A stretch of DNA of 64,000 nucleotides from CAYLJJ01 sp964384025 (GTDB lineage: Bacteria; Myxococcota_A; Bradymonadia; UBA7976; UBA1532). The notes under the pieces are model-generated. The model made no database searches and was not told the origin of the DNA. It saw nothing but the letters and a program-made list of their open reading frames with translations. The translations under genes and the position numbers were made by a program. The stretch spans positions 55,367 to 119,366 of the forward strand of contig CAYLJJ010000006.1 in assembly GCA_964384025.1 (NCBI GenBank). Reading direction: 5' to 3'. Shown here piece after piece: positions 25,907 through 34,235 of the stretch (within the stretch, counting starts at the first letter, position 1; the number at the start of each line of letters is the position of its first letter).

Positions 25907-26383
25907 TCAACCTCGGGGATCTTGCTGGTGGATCCCAAGGATGGTCAGCTCGAGACCCCCGCCGGGTGTCTGTATATTAACCGTCTCGTCCAACTCACGC
26001 CCGAGGAGCGCTCGACCCACCGGAGAGCGATAGGAGATAAGGCCCATCTTGGCATCGGTCTCATCGGCGCCGACGAGACGATAGCAGCGCAGCTCACCCT
26101 CGATATCCTCCAACTCCACCCAACTCAAAAAACGGACTCGCTCGCTGAGAGGAGCCTGTTCCACCGTCGTCAAGAGATCGAGGCGTCGGTTGAGAAACTC
26201 AACGCGCTTATCGATCTGCCGGAGGCGCTTTTTTCCATAGATATACTCGGCGTTTTCGCTGCGATCCCCCTCAGCTGCAGCAGCTGAGACCTGCTTGACG
26301 ACTCGGGGACGCTCCTTATCTAGGAGCTGACGCAGCTCCGCCTCTAAGCGACGATAGCCTTGAACGCTGATATACTCAGCCAC
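25907..26383 (-). CDS. greB: Transcription elongation factor GreB
   Basis: The 158-residue factor stimulates RNA cleavage by backtracked RNA polymerase. The N-terminal coiled coil carries GDRSENAEYIYGKKRLRQID, with the acidic tip residues D and E. The YIYGKKRLR sequence is typical of GreB rather than GreA. The C-terminal FKBP-like domain has ETDAKMGLISYRSPVGRALLG. It lies between the tail module and secreted-protein genes on the same strand. No operon link with the tail module is evident (67 nt gap). Confidence 0.92.
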   Translation of the reverse strand: MAEYISVQGYRRLEAELRQLLDKERPRVVKQVSAAAAEGDRSENAEYIYGKKRLRQIDKRVEFLNRRLDLLTTVEQAPLSERVRFLSWVELEDIEGELRCYRLVGADETDAKMGLISYRSPVGRALLGRELDETVNIQTPGGGLELTILGIHQQDPRG

Positions 26384-26400
26384 AACTCCTCCTCATCAAA

Positions 26401-27027
26401 TCAGCCTCGGCGGCGGCGCTTCTTGCGCGCTCTTCGCTGCTCTGACTTCGTAAAAATATTGCCTGTCATAGCATCCAAGGTCGCGGTCAGCTCCTGGATG
26501 CGCAGCTCCTTGGAGTATTGGGTCGCAGGATCCTTTGGAGGGGAGAAGATCAGCCCTACTTGAAGGCGGCGCCGAGTGAAGTATAGCCGCGTGATCTCCT
26601 TGAGGACCCCCTCTTGAAGCACCGCAAGAGAGCTTACATCCAGAACCTCGGGGTTGAAGAGCAAGCGAGAGAGTGACCAGTTCCCGCTGACTTGGAACTC
26701 GCTTAGGCTGCCCCCTGCGTCATCGATATTCGCGGGCTCCTCATCCCCATGCTCGGGGATATTGAACTTGTCCACGTCGATCTTGCTCTGATTGCCGATG
26801 TACTTGACGGTCAGATCAGGGAGCACCGCCTTCCAAGAAGCTCGGCTGCGCATAGAGCTGACCGTATCGGGATCGATGTTAAAGAAGCGGAGCGCCGCGC
26901 CCTGAGTCTGTTGGATAGAGGGCTCCTCTTTCAGGGCCTCCAAGGCATCCTGTACTTCAGGATCATGAAAACTCCGCTTCGCCCAGGCGGGAGAGAGCAG
27001 TATGGAGATGAGGATCAGAAAGCGCAT
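26401..27027 (-). CDS. Secreted protein sharing a C-terminal module with its neighbour
   Basis: The 208-residue protein starts with a signal peptide (MRFLILISILLSPAWA) after AAGGAG. Its mature part matches the last about 180 residues of the adjacent 624-residue protein: GAALRFF(N), RRRLQVGLI near RRRFQLEALI, and LRIQELTATLDAMTGNIF near LRLEELTAHLNALTGNLF. The pattern of a strand-rich part followed by a long charged helix ending in T-G-x-[LI]-F is widespread in uncharacterised myxobacterial proteins. It ends in a basic tail (ARKKRRRRG). It lies 20 nt downstream of that neighbour. Function unknown. Confidence 0.7.
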   Translation of the reverse strand: MRFLILISILLSPAWAKRSFHDPEVQDALEALKEEPSIQQTQGAALRFFNIDPDTVSSMRSRASWKAVLPDLTVKYIGNQSKIDVDKFNIPEHGDEEPANIDDAGGSLSEFQVSGNWSLSRLLFNPEVLDVSSLAVLQEGVLKEITRLYFTRRRLQVGLIFSPPKDPATQYSKELRIQELTATLDAMTGNIFTKSEQRRARKKRRRRG

Positions 27028-27046
27028 CGCTGCTCCTTGAGTTATG

Positions 27047-28921
27047 TCAGAGCGCTGAGATCGGTTTGAAGAGGTTGCCGGTCAAGGCGTTGAGGTGAGC
27101 GGTTAACTCCTCCAAACGCAGCCTCCTCATAAAGCGAGCGCGTTCGTCCCCTCGATCTATCAAGGCCTCCAGTTGGAATCTACGGCGCTCCTGATAGAGG
27201 TTGATCAGGGTCTGACGGACCCGCCACTCTGCGTGCCGGCTGACCCCACCGACGCGATCAGCGATCGACTCAGAGACATTATGGATGATCCCTTTGAGAT
27301 CCCAAAGAGCCACCAGCGCCCAAGCGGGGCCGCCGATCTGACCATGATTTCTAAAATAGGGATCGTGAATGTCGCGAAAATAGGAGGTGGTGCCCACCCT
27401 TAGATCAGTCCACCTAAAGCTGGCGCGTATCTTGGGCACCCAGGCGGCCAACCGAGCGCCCTGGCGATAGCGGTTAAGGAAGGGTCGATCCACTCCAAAG
27501 CGGCGTAGGGCTACGCCTACAGCTTGATCTAGGCTGGGCTCTGAGGCGACAAGGGCCCTCATCCGGCTCATCAGATCGCGAGGGAGGCGATTTGAGGGCA
27601 TAGGAGCATAGCGCAGCACCTCTCCGTAGGTGACGATCCAGATCGCCTCAGGATCGTGCCGAGAAAAGAACGCCATCCGCAAGGTCCACTCGATGCTCCC
27701 AAAGAGAGCCACTTGCCAGCTCTTACCAGCATCGAAGGTCTCCCAAATATCGCGTTTATCAGCAACGATAAAGTGCCCTGGAGCGCTCCCTGGAGAGAGG
27801 CTGTTGAGATCCTGTCCAACAAAGAGCAGGCCCCCTGCACGATCAAAGCTCTTACCATCATCTTCGCTGATCATGAGGCCGTCGGCGGTGGCTGCCAAGA
27901 TCCGCGTGGGCGTGTGAGGATCATAAATCACGCGGCGGATCATCTTCTGAGGAGGCCAAGGGCTGGTGAAGAGCAGGCTGAACTTGCTGTGCTCTTTATC
28001 CCTACTTCTTAAGATCCCCCAGGTGACCCCTACGAGGAGATCATCGGGCTTCTCAGGATGAAAAGAGACCCAACGGATGTCGCTTTGAGAGACCAAGGGG
28101 TTAGCCATCAAGCGCCAAGTATCCCCGCCATCCTCAGAAACATTCAGCCCACGGCTAGAGCCTGCATAGATTCGATCAGCCTCCCTGGGATCCCGCGCCA
28201 GAGTATTGATGTTGCGCTCTGGCTTTGCCGCTCCGGTGAGCACCAGGGGCCAGGAGTAACCTCCGTCTCGGCTGCGATAGAGGCCATCGGCAGTGGCGGC
28301 CAAGATATCCTTGGAATCTCTGGGGTGAACGCTCAGAAAGCGGATGGCGGTGGCCGCTCCTGTTTTTAGCGCCAGGGTCTGTTTGATCTTGATCCCAATA
28401 CCCCACTTCTTTTTCTTGCGCACCCGCATGGCGAGCCGTGGCGCGGTGTTACTGAGCCCCACCCCCAAGCGGCTGCTTCCGCCACCACCTCCTCCTACGG
28501 TAGGGCTGTCGTGATCTCGAGCTAGATAGTTAAACATCCCCAAGCTAAAGCGATCCGCGCCGTCATAGCGATCAGAGACATCGGGATCCTCCACCTTAAC
28601 GATATGACCAGGGCGGTAATAGCCCCTGAGCATGCCACTGTTGAAGAAGATAGAGGAGGCCTTCCCCTGAGGGCGGATGGCACCATAAAAGGAGCCTCGT
28701 GAAGTGAGCACGTTCATCTCACTCCAGGAGCGACCTCGATCTTCGGTGACGTAGACTCGACCTCGCTCAGTTCCTAGATAGAGAACATTGGGATCACTGG
28801 GGGCCTCGGCCAGGGTGTTGAGGGGAGGATCAAAGCGGATCCCTCGGGTCAGATCTTCAGTTGTTCGCAGGGGTGGCCCCTGGAGAAACAACGTGCAAAG
28901 GAGGATTACAGGACTCAACAT
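27047..28921 (-). CDS. Secreted BNR/YCF48-like beta-propeller protein
   Basis: The 624-residue protein has a signal peptide and repeated bladed units with YLGTERGRVYVTEDRGRSW, DGLYRSRDGGYSW, RGLNVSEDGGDTW and DGLMISEDDGKSF, i.e. Asp-box (BNR/YCF48/sortilin-like) repeats forming a propeller to about residue 430. A Gly-rich linker occurs around residues 140-155. The C-terminal about 180 residues are homologous to the next gene product (26401-27027). No ribosome binding site was seen before ATG 28921, so the start is less sure. The neighbouring genes are likely cotranscribed. Asp-box propellers bind sugars or proteins; the ligand is unknown. Confidence 0.77.
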   Translation of the reverse strand: MLSPVILLCTLFLQGPPLRTTEDLTRGIRFDPPLNTLAEAPSDPNVLYLGTERGRVYVTEDRGRSWSEMNVLTSRGSFYGAIRPQGKASSIFFNSGMLRGYYRPGHIVKVEDPDVSDRYDGADRFSLGMFNYLARDHDSPTVGGGGGGSSRLGVGLSNTAPRLAMRVRKKKKWGIGIKIKQTLALKTGAATAIRFLSVHPRDSKDILAATADGLYRSRDGGYSWPLVLTGAAKPERNINTLARDPREADRIYAGSSRGLNVSEDGGDTWRLMANPLVSQSDIRWVSFHPEKPDDLLVGVTWGILRSRDKEHSKFSLLFTSPWPPQKMIRRVIYDPHTPTRILAATADGLMISEDDGKSFDRAGGLLFVGQDLNSLSPGSAPGHFIVADKRDIWETFDAGKSWQVALFGSIEWTLRMAFFSRHDPEAIWIVTYGEVLRYAPMPSNRLPRDLMSRMRALVASEPSLDQAVGVALRRFGVDRPFLNRYRQGARLAAWVPKIRASFRWTDLRVGTTSYFRDIHDPYFRNHGQIGGPAWALVALWDLKGIIHNVSESIADRVGGVSRHAEWRVRQTLINLYQERRRFQLEALIDRGDERARFMRRLRLEELTAHLNALTGNLFKPISAL

Positions 28922-29108
28922 TTAGGGGGAGATTGGCTCAGATCGAAAAGAAGGAACAGTGAAAAATGAGGGCAGCCTATGCAAACCCCAATCTCCACGC
29001 CGTTCTCGATATTATTGTGATGTGTTCGGGTTTATTGAGGGTTAATCTATCCGAGACTGAAAATTCGATCTCTTAGGGCTTCCTCTCATTCCAAAAGAGC
29101 TACATCCA

Positions 29109-29840
29109 ATGCAAACCCTCCTCGCCTCTCTTGCCTTTCTGCTGCTCTCCTCGGCCGGAATTGCTGATTCTTTAGAAGAAGACAGACTGCTCCAAGAAGC
29201 GATCCGATCTCGCCTTGAGGCTCAACTCGATGACTCAAGGGCCGCTGTAATCCTGTCTCGATTTGTAATGGATGAGGTGTTGACCTGGAGGGCTGAGGCT
29301 GCTGATATCCACCAAGCTGACTCCATCTTGGCCTTTGCTTTCGGCAACCAGATAGCCCCCAACGGTAACCAGCGACCGGGTCCGATGAACCTGCTGCTTG
29401 CGAACCAGGTTGTTGAAATCTATCAGAAGATCAATAAGCCTGTCTACGCTCAGTGGGAAATTGCTGAGGCGATTGGAGTTCGAATCCCAGAGGCGATGCT
29501 TCGACCGATCTATCCTAGAGTGACACCCAACGGAGAGGTTATCTACTTGAGTACCTCTGGGGTGGTCTCGGCGGCTGTACAGCAGGCTGGAGGAGTAAAA
29601 GAGCTTGGACAGGTGGTGGTCGTTGCTTTTCGAGAGCACAATCTGCGAGCGGTTCGAACTGCTCGCAACGTGGGAATCAGCGCCTTTGCTCCGGCAAATA
29701 TGGCGCTGCCATCGCAATATGACACCCGCTCTGGGCAGCCTTGGACCCGCAATCGGCTGGCCTTTTTGCTCTATGAGATTCGAACACGAGCCAACAGTCT
29801 ACGAGCTCGGTTGGGGGGCAACAAACTCCATAAGGAGTAA
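29109..29840 (+). CDS. Secreted protein of unknown function, YdcF-like tail
   Basis: The 243-residue protein has a signal peptide (LLASLAFLLLSSAGIA). The mature part contains FGNQIAPNGNQRPGPMN and later LGQVVVVAFREHNLRAVRTARNVGI, then SQYDTRSGQPWTRNRLAFLLYEI. This last part resembles the C-terminal half of DUF218/YdcF-type proteins, in which a strand with His is followed by a dinucleotide-like helix; the match is by eye and weak. It is the only plus-strand gene between 28921 and 30294. The bases after it (29841-30293) may hold a decayed reading frame. Confidence 0.6.
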   Translation: MQTLLASLAFLLLSSAGIADSLEEDRLLQEAIRSRLEAQLDDSRAAVILSRFVMDEVLTWRAEAADIHQADSILAFAFGNQIAPNGNQRPGPMNLLLANQVVEIYQKINKPVYAQWEIAEAIGVRIPEAMLRPIYPRVTPNGEVIYLSTSGVVSAAVQQAGGVKELGQVVVVAFREHNLRAVRTARNVGISAFAPANMALPSQYDTRSGQPWTRNRLAFLLYEIRTRANSLRARLGGNKLHKE

Positions 29841-30293
29841 GCCTCACGACGCCAACCTCTACATTCTCGCCTCGGAGCCAGAAGCTTTTGATGCTGCGCT
29901 GTCCGCTATCGCTCATGGCTCTCATCAGGTGAGCGCGTAACAGTCTCCAGGGGCTGCGCTTACCGATCCGGCGCCGCCATCAAGGCCACATTCACAATCA
30001 TCGACGACAAACGAACGGGTGTCGCCAAATATATGATCAATTCAACTCTCTCTGTACGGCTTGGCTTTGGACCTAGACTCAACCCGATCCGAGGATCATT
30101 CTCTGTTAGCGAGCTTTGTTATGGCGAGCGACCAGTACTTGACAAGATTTTCTCCAAATTCGATCTGCACAGGTGTTCATTTTGGGGCCATACAGTGAGC
30201 AACATCAGAGATCTGCGCCTTGAGGATAGAAGGATTGTTCAGCTCATTTTAAAAAGTTACACTGTGAACAGCTTCAAGAAAAAAAATGCTGAG
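29841..30293 (+). other. Gene-free stretch with coding-like remnants
   Basis: No intact gene was found. A plus-strand frame reads NLYILASEPEAFDAALSAIA to a TGA/TAA region near 29940, and a second frame from about 29930 reads VTVSRGCAYRSGAAIKATF and stays open into the next gene. Together they look like one frame broken by a frameshift, but no family was recognised. The right half (30030-30290) is AT-rich and probably carries the promoter of the lipoprotein gene at 30294; a TTGACA occurs at about 30138 without a matching -10. Confidence 0.35.
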
Positions 30294-31100
30294 ATGAAAA
30301 ATCTACAGAGAGTCCACCTCCTCCTCCCTCTCCTCCTCCTCGCCTGCTCAGAGGATGGAGACTCCTCCTCTTCACCCTCCCAGGATATGAACCTTCTCCA
30401 AGATCAATCGCTCAAGGACAGGGTGATGATCCCCGCTCTAGACGCTACCATCAGCGCAGATCAGCGGACCCTTGAGGACACGGCAGTAGATTCTGCCCCT
30501 GAAGAAGATCTTGCTCCCCTAGAAGATCTGGGCGGCATTGATGTTTGGATTCCTCCTGAGGGAGATGTGTTCAGCGTGGAGTGTCGAGTGCCCTATATCC
30601 TTGATGGCGCGCGCGTCAATGAGCGGGCCTATATGGAGGAGCATTTTGAGCACCTCATCCAAGAGTACTGCATCAAGGGCGATGTGGATGGCAGCCCCAT
30701 CGATGGCTTCGTGGAGAAGATGTACTATGGCAGCCACGATTCCAGAGATCCTGTTCTCAGGTTAGACCAAGTCAGCATGGACGCTGATCTCAATTCCATC
30801 TACTCCGCCAAGGTAGAGTTTTGGCCTGATGAGGAGGTGCGAGAGGCCGCGGTCTGGGGGGTGGGTTTGCTACAAAATGACGCTAAGGTTACGATCCTTC
30901 AACATCAAGAGGGTGTTCCCCCCTGTATCCTCAAGGCGGGCGTCTCCGGTCGCTTGTCTTTCTCCAATGTGAATGATCCCCAAGCTTCGGAGGGGGGACG
31001 CTTTAATCTCAATGGCTCCTTCGAGGTGGTTGATCCTGAGTTGATCCCCAACTTCTGTAATCAGGCCTTGGCGGGAGACTCTGCCTGCTGTGGAGGCTGA
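30294..31100 (+). CDS. Lipoprotein of unknown function
   Basis: The 268-residue protein begins at ATG 30294; the frame is open further upstream to 30033, but that part is AT-rich and lacks a signal peptide, whereas here MKNLQRVHLLLPLLLLAC ends in a clear lipobox (C18). A Ser/Asp-rich linker follows, then a folded region with VECRVPYILDGARVNE, EYCIKGDVDGSP and several Cys (CRVPY, YCIKG, CILKAG, FCNQAL, ACCGG) that could form disulfides. The 3' end overlaps the convergent PLP enzyme gene by 40 nt. No family is recognised. Confidence 0.65.
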   Translation: MKNLQRVHLLLPLLLLACSEDGDSSSSPSQDMNLLQDQSLKDRVMIPALDATISADQRTLEDTAVDSAPEEDLAPLEDLGGIDVWIPPEGDVFSVECRVPYILDGARVNERAYMEEHFEHLIQEYCIKGDVDGSPIDGFVEKMYYGSHDSRDPVLRLDQVSMDADLNSIYSAKVEFWPDEEVREAAVWGVGLLQNDAKVTILQHQEGVPPCILKAGVSGRLSFSNVNDPQASEGGRFNLNGSFEVVDPELIPNFCNQALAGDSACCGG

Positions 31101-32101
31101 TGGCCCCAAGCCTGTAGCCGCTTCCTCAACGCCCTGGGCAAGCGCTCCCAACGCAGCGTGGTGGTTTCTTGAGCTTGTCGAGGGGTCAACCAGAAGAGGA
31201 CCCGCTCTCCCTGAGGTGGCTCGTTGAGGAGCGCGGCCAGCGCCTTAGCAGAGTAGATGGGCTCCAGCGGGAGTTGAGGGCATCGTGCGCAGGCCTGAGC
31301 CGATGCGAGGCTGGCGATCCCATACCCCGGCCCCAACCAGCGATGATCTTGATGGATGGGAGGGAGAGGCGCGGGCTCTCCTCCTCGAGCGTGGATTAAC
31401 GCTCTACAGCGCCCTAAAAGCGCCTCCAGCCCCCAAGTGAGGGGGCGCTCCACCACCACGACCGCCTGAATAAGCGGCTTCAACCCCGCCATCCCTAAGC
31501 CCAGGGCCAAGCCCGCTAGACAGCCCCCCGTTCCCTGCGGTAGGAGCAGGCGATCGGGTGGTGGTAAAAGGCCCGCTTCTATCTGATCTGCCAACTCCAG
31601 CCCCGCTTGAACCATTCCCATCACCCCCAGAGGATGAGAGGCTCCAGGGGCGATAACGCCTGGGCCTTGCCCCGCCAAGAGCCTGGGGCTTCGAAGCGCC
31701 AGATGCAGGCGATTGGGGCTATAGCGGAGTTGGCAAGGGCGCTGGCTGAGCAGGGCTAAGTTCTCAAGGACCTTGGGGGCTGGAGGCTCCCAGAAGAGCC
31801 GCAGTTGACAGCGCTTATTCAGGAGCTGGGCTGCCTCAGCCAAGGCCAGGAGCTGCCCTGAGCCGATGGCCCCCAGGGAGCGCAGAGTACGGGCCGAGGC
31901 CCAGGGGGGAGCAGCCAGGAGCGTGTTCAGCTTGCGGATCTTGCTGCCCCCCAGGAGGGGAAGCTGATCATCCCGCTTAAAGCCCAGCCACTTGAGACCC
32001 AGGCGCTCAGCCAGCTCAGGCTCTTCGCTGATCGGCGTGGCCTGGACCCAGCCCAGCGTAGGCCAACTCTCCAGCAGGCGCCGATTGCGAGGGAGGATCA
32101 C
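31061..32101 (-). CDS. PLP-dependent enzyme, D-cysteine desulfhydrase/ACC deaminase family
   Basis: The 346-residue protein has fold-type II PLP motifs: FKRDDQLPLLGGSKIRKL with the PLP Lys K54, SLGAIGSGQLLALAEAA where related enzymes bind substrate carboxylate (SxGxxQSNHxR in the family is changed here to GAIGSGQLL), and PQGTGGCLAGLALG for the phosphate of PLP. It ends in a less conserved tail. The start is GTG 32101, overlapping the thioredoxin-like gene (GTGA, 4 nt). The deviation of the substrate loop means the substrate is uncertain; 1-aminocyclopropane-1-carboxylate is unlikely without its specificity residues. Confidence 0.85.
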   Translation of the reverse strand: MILPRNRRLLESWPTLGWVQATPISEEPELAERLGLKWLGFKRDDQLPLLGGSKIRKLNTLLAAPPWASARTLRSLGAIGSGQLLALAEAAQLLNKRCQLRLFWEPPAPKVLENLALLSQRPCQLRYSPNRLHLALRSPRLLAGQGPGVIAPGASHPLGVMGMVQAGLELADQIEAGLLPPPDRLLLPQGTGGCLAGLALGLGMAGLKPLIQAVVVVERPLTWGLEALLGRCRALIHARGGEPAPLPPIHQDHRWLGPGYGIASLASAQACARCPQLPLEPIYSAKALAALLNEPPQGERVLFWLTPRQAQETTTLRWERLPRALRKRLQAWGHQPPQQAESPAKA

Positions 32102-32733
32102 TCTCTGACCAGATGTTTGGCGGCCTCAAGCAGCTCCCAAGAGGAATCTGGGCTGAGCTTCTGGTTATGAAAGAAGCGGATCTCTCCCTCTTTGTTGACC
32201 AGGAGGTGCAGCGGTAGCCCCAAGCCTGTGCGCTGAATGAAAGCCCTGGGCAGCATCTCCAGGTGCCCATCCACCTTCTGCCAAAGGGGGTAGAGCCAGC
32301 GCTTGGCTTTGGGATGTTCTTGGACCTTGCTGAGTTCATCTACGGCGAGGCTGAGGAGGGCTACTTTATGAGGGCGGAGCTGAACACGTAGAGCTTCTAG
32401 AGCCTCCAGCTCCTCATCGCTGACGCAGGGGACACACCAAGTCGCCCAGAAGGAGATGAGGTAAGCGTCAAAGGGCGCCAGATGATCCCGTAGCCTGCGT
32501 TTGCGGGCTTTGGCCCCTGGGCGGGAGATGCGCAGCCCTCGCCCCAACTCAACCTGAGCTGCCCTTTTGATCTTCTTGATGATCTGAGGGTGGCCCGGAT
32601 CAAAGATGGGAGGGGGCAGAGCGGGCGCTGAGGCGGGAAGCGCCTTCACTCGCTTGATGGGAGCTTGGGGCAGGGGCTGAGCCTGAGCCACGCTGCAGAG
32701 CAGAATAAGTCCACATAAGCGCTCAAGGCGCAT
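32098..32733 (-). CDS. Secreted thioredoxin-like (TlpA/ResA type) protein
   Basis: The 211-residue protein has a signal peptide (CGLILLCSVAQA) and a thioredoxin fold with FWATWCVPC (C100, C103). The mature N-terminus is Pro/Ala-rich. The domain lacks a close match to a specific TlpA substrate loop, so it may act in extracytoplasmic disulfide or cytochrome chemistry. ATG 32733 was chosen over 32760 because the latter begins inside the preceding gene; GAGG precedes 32733. It overlaps the OmpA-like gene by 11 nt and the PLP enzyme by 4 nt, so the three form one transcription unit. Confidence 0.85.
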   Translation of the reverse strand: MRLERLCGLILLCSVAQAQPLPQAPIKRVKALPASAPALPPPIFDPGHPQIIKKIKRAAQVELGRGLRISRPGAKARKRRLRDHLAPFDAYLISFWATWCVPCVSDEELEALEALRVQLRPHKVALLSLAVDELSKVQEHPKAKRWLYPLWQKVDGHLEMLPRAFIQRTGLGLPLHLLVNKEGEIRFFHNQKLSPDSSWELLEAAKHLVRE

Positions 32734-33517
32734 TGGGGGCCTCATAGCAGGGATAGGCAAAGATCAGGGCGCTGCGGTTGGCCTGCTTGATGGAGAGCTT
32801 GCGTTCACTCAGGCGCTCAGCGTCCAGACCTGTGAGATACATCTTCTCATGACCATAAGTGATATAGCCCACGCGCTCCTCATCCATCCCCATCGAACTG
32901 GTCAGAAACTCCCGAGTGGTCTTGGCGCGTTTGATAGCGAGTTGAAGATTCCTCTTCCAAGAGCCATCTTTGCTGGCGCGACCCACCACGATAACATAGC
33001 CCCGCTCTCCCCGAATATGCTCCATAAACTGTTGGATTTGAGCTTTATCCCTACGATCCAAGCGGGTCTGACTGGCCTTAAAAGTGATCAAGCTGTGAGG
33101 CAGGCGTTGGGTTAGGACCATATACTGCGAGCGGCTGATCTGCTCCGCAGAGTCCATCTCCTTACAGCTGCCACTCTTGCAGGCCTGAACCACCAGATCG
33201 ACATGTCGGGTGAACTCATCATCATCGCAGAACACCTCACGGGCGTAGCTGGCGGCGGTCTGAGGAGCGCAGACGGCGTGATCTGGATAATCCACACAGA
33301 TCACGGTCAAGCGGCGACGCTGCTCTTCCAGATTCCCCTGAGTCTCATTGAGCTTCTCAGCTGTTTTCATCAGCTCCTGGGTCTGCTTCTCATATTTGAG
33401 ATACTCGACAGGACCCGGTTTGCCCCCCTCCTCCTCCTCCGGCTCAGTCATCCGCTGTCCACCACAGGCCATCAAGAGCAGGATACTCAAGAGCCCGCCC
33501 AATTTCTGATGAGACAT
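32723..33517 (-). CDS. OmpA-family lipoprotein
   Basis: The 264-residue protein starts at ATG 33517 after GAGGTGAGGGAG. The signal ends LLLMAC18. An acidic linker and a coiled-coil segment (about 45-75, ELMKTAEKLNETQ) precede a C-terminal OmpA-like domain (about 150-260) with a strand VIVVGRASKDGSWKRNLQLAIKRA and VGYITYGHEKMY, which in the family binds peptidoglycan. Several Cys between 80 and 125 may pair. The arginine/aspartate pair of the OmpA peptidoglycan site is only partly clear. It is the first gene of a three-gene minus unit and divergent from the MutH-like gene. Confidence 0.82.
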   Translation of the reverse strand: MSHQKLGGLLSILLLMACGGQRMTEPEEEEGGKPGPVEYLKYEKQTQELMKTAEKLNETQGNLEEQRRRLTVICVDYPDHAVCAPQTAASYAREVFCDDDEFTRHVDLVVQACKSGSCKEMDSAEQISRSQYMVLTQRLPHSLITFKASQTRLDRRDKAQIQQFMEHIRGERGYVIVVGRASKDGSWKRNLQLAIKRAKTTREFLTSSMGMDEERVGYITYGHEKMYLTGLDAERLSERKLSIKQANRSALIFAYPCYEAPNAP

Positions 33518-33587
33518 CTCCCTCACCTCTTTTCTATGGAGTGTCGGGAGTGTATCTCTTCAGCGCAGTTCCAGGAGGATCTTTTCG

Positions 33588-34235
33588 ATGGATGACCCTC
33601 AACTTAAGTTCTTTGAGATCCCTCAACTCAGGCGCCCCGAGGCCCAGCGCCGTTTGGAGCGCCTCATCGGCCAAGATCTCAGACCTTTGGCCCAACAGCA
33701 TCGCGTCACCGTCTGGAAGCAGGGACGGCTCAATAAGGGCTGGGCGGGGCAAACGGTGGAGTGCTTCTTGGGGCGGCGACCCAACTCTAAGCAGGCCCCC
33801 GACTTTGGAGATTGGGAGCTGAAGGTGGTCTCCTTGAGTCTCAGCGCTGGAGAGCGGTTGAGGGTTAAGGAGAGCATGGGCATCACCATGTTCAAAGAGA
33901 GGGATTTGGAATGGGAGTTTGAGGAGAGCCACCTCTTGGAGAAGCTCAACAGCCTCCTGATCCTGGCGCGGCTCTCCGAAGATGCCTCGGAGTCTCACTC
34001 CTATGTTCTGGCGGTGGCCAACTTCGATCTAAAAGAGCCCAGCCTCTACGAGCAGATCAAAGAGGACTATGAGGAGATCCGCTGGCTCGTCCGCAGCCAA
34101 GGGATGCAAGCCCTTTCTGGGCGCGTCGGGCAGCTGATCCATCCACGCCCCAAGGGGAGCGCAGGGAGTCAGGGGATGGGATTTTATGCGCGTAGGATCT
34201 TTGTAGAGCAGATCTTGGGCTTAGAGGAGCTCTGA
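33588..34235 (+). CDS. MutH/Sau3AI-type DNA endonuclease
   Basis: The 215-residue protein resembles MutH: NKGWAGQTVE (E58), then PDFGDWELKVV with D72, E77 and K79, then S-x-LLEKL with K119. In E. coli MutH the catalytic set is E56, D70, E77, K79 and K116; here the D-to-E spacing is two residues shorter. MutH nicks the unmethylated strand at hemimethylated GATC during mismatch repair; Sau3AI is a related restriction enzyme. AGGAGG lies 9 nt before ATG 33588. No methylase gene adjoins it, which favours a repair role. MutL of the nuclease-less type is encoded at 11746. Identity with true MutH needs comparison beyond this window. Confidence 0.87.
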   Translation: MDDPQLKFFEIPQLRRPEAQRRLERLIGQDLRPLAQQHRVTVWKQGRLNKGWAGQTVECFLGRRPNSKQAPDFGDWELKVVSLSLSAGERLRVKESMGITMFKERDLEWEFEESHLLEKLNSLLILARLSEDASESHSYVLAVANFDLKEPSLYEQIKEDYEEIRWLVRSQGMQALSGRVGQLIHPRPKGSAGSQGMGFYARRIFVEQILGLEEL

